From Burkholderia sp. H160 (lineage in GTDB: Bacteria > Pseudomonadota > Gammaproteobacteria > Burkholderiales > Burkholderiaceae): a stretch of 64,000 bases of DNA. The notes under the pieces are model-generated. The model saw only the letters and a program-made list of their open reading frames with translations. It did no database searches and was not told the DNA's origin. The stretch is from positions 62,001 through 126,000 of the forward strand of contig ABYL01000002.1 in assembly GCA_000173575.1 (NCBI GenBank). The letters are read 5' to 3'. Both the position numbers and the translations under genes were made by a program. This document shows positions 61,101 through 64,000 of the stretch, piece by piece. Each line of letters begins with the position of its first letter. Within the stretch, counting starts at the first letter, position 1.

Positions 61101-62555
61101 TCAAAGCACCGGCGGCGGCAACGCTCCCAGTACCTGTTCGATCGCGACGCCGATGGCCAGCAGCCGTCTGTCCGAGCCGAGCGGGCCATCGAGCTCCAAA
61201 CCGACAGGCAGGCCGCTCGCGCTCATCCCCGCCGGGACCGAGAGCCCCGGAATGCCGGACGTGCTGGCCGGGTCGGTATTGCGCAGGAACGCTTCCATCG
61301 TATCGATCGGCGGGCCGCCGTCGATCGTGACCGTCGACGAACCGTTCAGATCGTCGATCGGGACCGCGACGAGCCGCGTAGTCGGAAACAGCAACGCATC
61401 GAGAGCGGCATTCGCGAAGGTCGCGGCCATGTAGCTTTGCAGTCGGGGGCGCCAGTAATTGAGCGCCGCCGTGTAGTGCGAGCCGAGCACGTCGGCGAGC
61501 ACGTCGTCGTAGATCGCGCGCACGTCTGGGCTCGCGATGCGCACGGCCAACTCGGCGACGGTTTGCACCGGTGCCTGATTCGCGACCAGCCACGCGAGCA
61601 CGTCGTCGCGCGCTTCGTGAATGGCGACCGGACCGCCGACCATACCGTTCAGATGCTCCAACTCATTCATCGCGACCGGCACGAACGTGACGCCCGCCGC
61701 TTCGAGCTTTTGTAACGCGGCACGCGCGACGTCATCGACCTGTCGTTCGAGACCGTCCCACAGCGGCGCGGGTAGGCCGATGCGCAAGCGCTCGAGCGCA
61801 ACCGTGGGCAGCGCGCCGTCGCCAGTGATCACGCCGTCGAGCAGCGCCAGATCGGCGACGCTGCGCGCCATCGGCCCGACAGTGTCGCGCGTATGGCTGA
61901 TCGGCACGACCGCGTCGGGGTCGTGATAGCGCCGCTCGGCGCCGCCATTGCCGACCGATGGACGAAAGCCCGCAGTACCGGTCAGCGCGGCCGGGATGCG
62001 GGTCGAGCCGCCGGTGTCGGTGCCGAGTCCGGCAGGCGCAATGCGCGCGGCGATCGCCACGGCGGTGCCGCCCGACGAGCCACCGGGCATCAGCGTCGGA
62101 TCGTACGGGTTGCGCACCGGCCCCGCATGCGCGGAGAGGTTCGTGCTCGTGATGCCGAACGCGAGTTCGTGCATGTTGGCCTTGCCGAGAACGATCGCGC
62201 CCGCATCGACGAGGCGTTGCACTGACGGCGCGTTGGTCTTCGGCACGAAGCCCGCGAGCGCGGGCGTGCCGGCCGACGTCGGCAGGCCCGCGGTGTTGAT
62301 GTTGTCCTTGACGACGATGGGCAGGCCGGCGAGCGGCAGGCGCGCCCGCTCGGTCGGCGGCAATGCGTCGATGCGCTGCGCGGCGGCGAGCGCGCCGTGG
62401 AAGTCGAGCGTGGTGAGTGCGTTCAGGTGCGTGAGCGCGGCGGCGCGCGCGAGCAGGGTGGCGACGTAGTCAGTGGCTTTGAGGCGCCCGGACTGCAGCG
62501 CCTCGACCGCTTGTGTCGCGCTCAGCGCGAGTTGTGCGTCGACGGTCCATGTCAT
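61101..62555 (-). CDS. Amidase (amidase signature family)
   Basis: A 484-residue amidase signature enzyme. The Ser-cisSer-Lys triad is visible: K83 in LPIVVKDNINTAG, the cis-serine (about S160) in MPGGSSGGTAVAI and the nucleophile (about S184) in GTDTGGSTRIPAAL, with the usual 24-residue spacing between the serines. It shows no signal peptide and no GatA-type context (no gatB or gatC nearby), so it is a free amidase of unknown substrate rather than a tRNA amidotransferase subunit. The start at 62555 (MTWTVDAQLALSATQAVEAL) is supported by the alignment-like beginning of the fold. Confidence 0.9.
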   Translation of the reverse strand: MTWTVDAQLALSATQAVEALQSGRLKATDYVATLLARAAALTHLNALTTLDFHGALAAAQRIDALPPTERARLPLAGLPIVVKDNINTAGLPTSAGTPALAGFVPKTNAPSVQRLVDAGAIVLGKANMHELAFGITSTNLSAHAGPVRNPYDPTLMPGGSSGGTAVAIAARIAPAGLGTDTGGSTRIPAALTGTAGFRPSVGNGGAERRYHDPDAVVPISHTRDTVGPMARSVADLALLDGVITGDGALPTVALERLRIGLPAPLWDGLERQVDDVARAALQKLEAAGVTFVPVAMNELEHLNGMVGGPVAIHEARDDVLAWLVANQAPVQTVAELAVRIASPDVRAIYDDVLADVLGSHYTAALNYWRPRLQSYMAATFANAALDALLFPTTRLVAVPIDDLNGSSTVTIDGGPPIDTMEAFLRNTDPASTSGIPGLSVPAGMSASGLPVGLELDGPLGSDRRLLAIGVAIEQVLGALPPPVL

Positions 62556-62836
62556 GACCGGCGTCTCCGTGGGGATGGCTGCGTCGCGGGTGGCGCGATG
62601 CGAATGCGAGTGTGCGGCTTGCCTTCACGCGAGTTCGTGACGAGGGCAGCGCGAAATCCGGGGAGATGGGACGCGAGTTTCGGCGGCATCCGTCGATATA
62701 GCGGACAGGTGAGGTATGCGAACAGCGAACGCAAGGGTTCGCCTATTCTTGCACATCCGCCTGGAAGACGATGCCGGGCAACGCACAGCGAGTACTGTGT
62801 TTGCCGTCGTCGACACCGACGCGCACTACGATCCGC

Positions 62837-63052
62837 TTACTGGTGGTTGTCAATCCACATGCGCCCCCAGTCAGACGCATAAGCGAGCGCATGCTCTTCG
62901 TCGAAGAAGTAATCGAGCGCGTCGAACGAATATGCCTTGCGCGTGTTCTCGTCGCGCTGCTCGATCGTCAGATTGGCGGCGAATAATCCGTTGGGGAGCA
63001 GTTGCGTAGCCGCTTCGACCTCATAGCCCTTATAGCGGATGTGTGAGTTCAT
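62837..63052 (-). CDS. Small hypothetical protein (YKGYEV start)
   Basis: A 71-residue acidic protein, MNSHIRYKGYEVEAATQLLP..., with a beta-rich first half and an aromatic-rich C-terminal half (SFDALDYFFDEEHALAYASD, WGRMWIDNHQ). I do not know its function. It shares the Y-(R/K)-G-(F/Y)-(D/E) opening with the 98-residue protein at 16458-16754. The ribosome binding site is weak. It is transcribed toward the amidase gene with 281 bases between, and that gap holds nothing I can identify. Confidence 0.65.
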   Translation of the reverse strand: MNSHIRYKGYEVEAATQLLPNGLFAANLTIEQRDENTRKAYSFDALDYFFDEEHALAYASDWGRMWIDNHQ

Positions 63053-63376
63053 AGTCCTGACTTGTCTGTGTGTCCGCGATTCTTGTGCGGAATACCAATG
63101 CGTGCGGCGCGGCCCTGTCGATGCCGAAGGTTAGTGAAGCGGCGGCCAGGGTCAAGCGTAGGGCGCGCTGCGCAGCGGGTGAACCAATCTTTCGTCGGAA
63201 GCAAATCAGGGCGAGGCGGAAGTGGTAATCAAAAGCCCGGATTGGATCAAAGTCGCTGTGTTCGATCACACTATCCGCGCGGGGGCGCGGTGTCTGTTAT
63301 GTGGCGCACGGTCGCTCGACGCAAAGCGTGGCGCCGCGCGCGATTGCGGCGGCGTCACGGTGTGGCGGGCAGTACT
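63053..63376. other. Intergenic region without a supported gene
   Basis: About 320 bases between the FMN reductase and the small gene. Open frames in this stretch look like non-coding, arginine-rich shadows. No repeat or site stands out. Confidence 0.4.
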
Positions 63377-64000
63377 TCAGACGGCGTGCAGAACGCGTGT
63401 GGAGCGGCTGTCCGCGGCGATGGTGGCGGAGGTGTTGGGTGCGGATGCGAGCGCGGTCGCATAGCTCGACGCGCCCGGCGCGTCATGCGCGCGCTGTGCG
63501 TTGAAGGCGAGCGCGAACTGCGCGGCCTGCTGGCCGACGGTCGCGAGCTGCTCGACGACCTGGATCGGAGCAGCTGTCCGCGCTATCGAAGCGCGTCTCC
63601 AGCGTGTTGATGCCGGCACCGAACGGCGTCGGCCAACCACGCAGCGCGTGCACGATCGAGCGCAGCGACGTCAGCACGGAGCCGGCCGCCTGCCAGCCGT
63701 ATGCGGTGACGATGCAGCCCACCGCGCGGCCATCCAGATAGGGGCGCTCGTCGGCGCGCAAGTCCTCTAGCGTATCGAGCGCGTTCTTCACGAGCCCGGA
63801 TACGCCGCCGTGATAGCCTGGCGTCGCGATGATCACCGCGTCCGCGCGACGTACGGCCTCGATCAGCTCCAGCTGTTCGTCGGTGCGAGCAGGCTGTTCC
63901 GGCGCGTAGTGCGGCAGGCTATGCAGAAAGGTGCCGCCGAACAGGCGGGTGTGCGCGCCCGCGGCTTCGGCGCCGCGCAACGCGAACGCGAGCGCGCGCT
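63377..64000 (-). pseudogene. NADPH-dependent FMN reductase (partial at right edge; +1 frameshift)
   Basis: The frame enters from the right edge (RALAFALRGAEAAGAHTRLF) and shows the flavodoxin-like pattern of NADPH-dependent FMN reductases: DAVIIATPGYHGGVSGLVKN, ALDTLEDLRADERPYLDGRA and VGCIVTAYGWQAAGSVLTSL. After GAGINTLETRFDSADSCSD the frame breaks near 63559-63563 and resumes as VVEQLATVGQQAAQFALAFN, ending VLHAV at 63377. Deleting one base restores the protein. The N-terminus lies outside the window. A sequencing insertion is the simplest cause. Confidence 0.8.

Noticed and set aside
1-64000. CRISPR arrays, rRNA and tRNA genes
   Set aside because: No regularly spaced repeat array and no rRNA or cloverleaf-like sequence was noticed on either strand. 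A dedicated covariance search was not possible here.

Overview
The window is GC-rich chromosomal DNA of a beta-proteobacterium, most likely Paraburkholderia/Burkholderia or a close relative. The indicators are a liu (leucine/isovalerate) cluster under a divergent TetR-type regulator, an acoR-acoXABC-lipA acetoin cluster, a DUF4148 protein, a DUF1488 protein, an HU protein and Burkholderiaceae-style codon use. No rRNA, tRNA or CRISPR array was seen.

Layout. 1-7.3 kb: tail of a zinc-type dehydrogenase, a DUF899 protein, a membrane GGDEF-EAL protein, HU, an AroG-type DAHP synthase and a DUF72 protein. 7.3-13.4 kb: liuQ-like TetR gene divergent from liuABCD, with a palindrome over the promoter; HMG-CoA lyase (liuE) is not adjacent. 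13.4-16 kb: a frameshifted PhnD-like binding protein, a DUF1488 protein and a cation/proton antiporter. 16-19 kb: small proteins and remnants of a type VI secretion locus (tssE, 3' part of tssJ), then a lytic transglycosylase. 19-25.2 kb: an SdhC-like cyclase-type membrane anchor without a cyclase domain, DUF4148, PAS-GGDEF-EAL, a metallophosphoesterase and a class II glutamine amidotransferase. 25.4-26.7 kb: a deletion scar joining the 5' end of narG to the 3' end of narK, followed by a SagB-like nitroreductase. 26.7-33.3 kb: cobF behind a ribose-family sugar ABC operon, divergent from a GntR/FadR regulator with two matching operators. 33.3-41 kb: unknown proteins, a BKACE enzyme, a NarL-type regulator with an N-terminally truncated kinase that collides with a PaaI-like thioesterase, a TetR/membrane protein pair and a decayed 1-kb stretch. 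41-59 kb: a possible genomic island (XRE regulator, two SDRs, a second DUF899, an IS6 transposase, a secreted glycosidase-like lipoprotein, the acetoin cluster, an EAL protein, a DUF3732 ATPase fragment and a P4-type integrase), bracketed by a 47-bp imperfect direct repeat derived from the 3' end of the fatty acid desaturase gene. 59-64 kb: desaturase, CDP-diacylglycerol pyrophosphatase, amidase, a small protein and the edge of an FMN reductase.

How the genes work together. liuABCD carries isovaleryl-CoA to 3-hydroxy-3-methylglutaryl-CoA. AcoR with sigma-54 should switch on acoXABC and the embedded lipA, which can lipoylate AcoC for acetoin cleavage; no E3 gene is present, so a housekeeping E3 is presumably borrowed. 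The GntR regulator probably controls the sugar ABC operon. Several other loci are scars of deletion or recombination.

A caveat on quality: four genes (13.6, 43.1, 58.2 and 63.56 kb) are each broken by one extra base, all in the +1 direction. This looks more like residual sequencing insertions than four independent pseudogenes. I did not find a convincing intact and wholly new system. The best leads are the putative desaturase-targeting island, the truncated DUF3732 (SMC-like, defence-associated) gene beside the integrase, and the two-repeat glycosidase-like lipoprotein.
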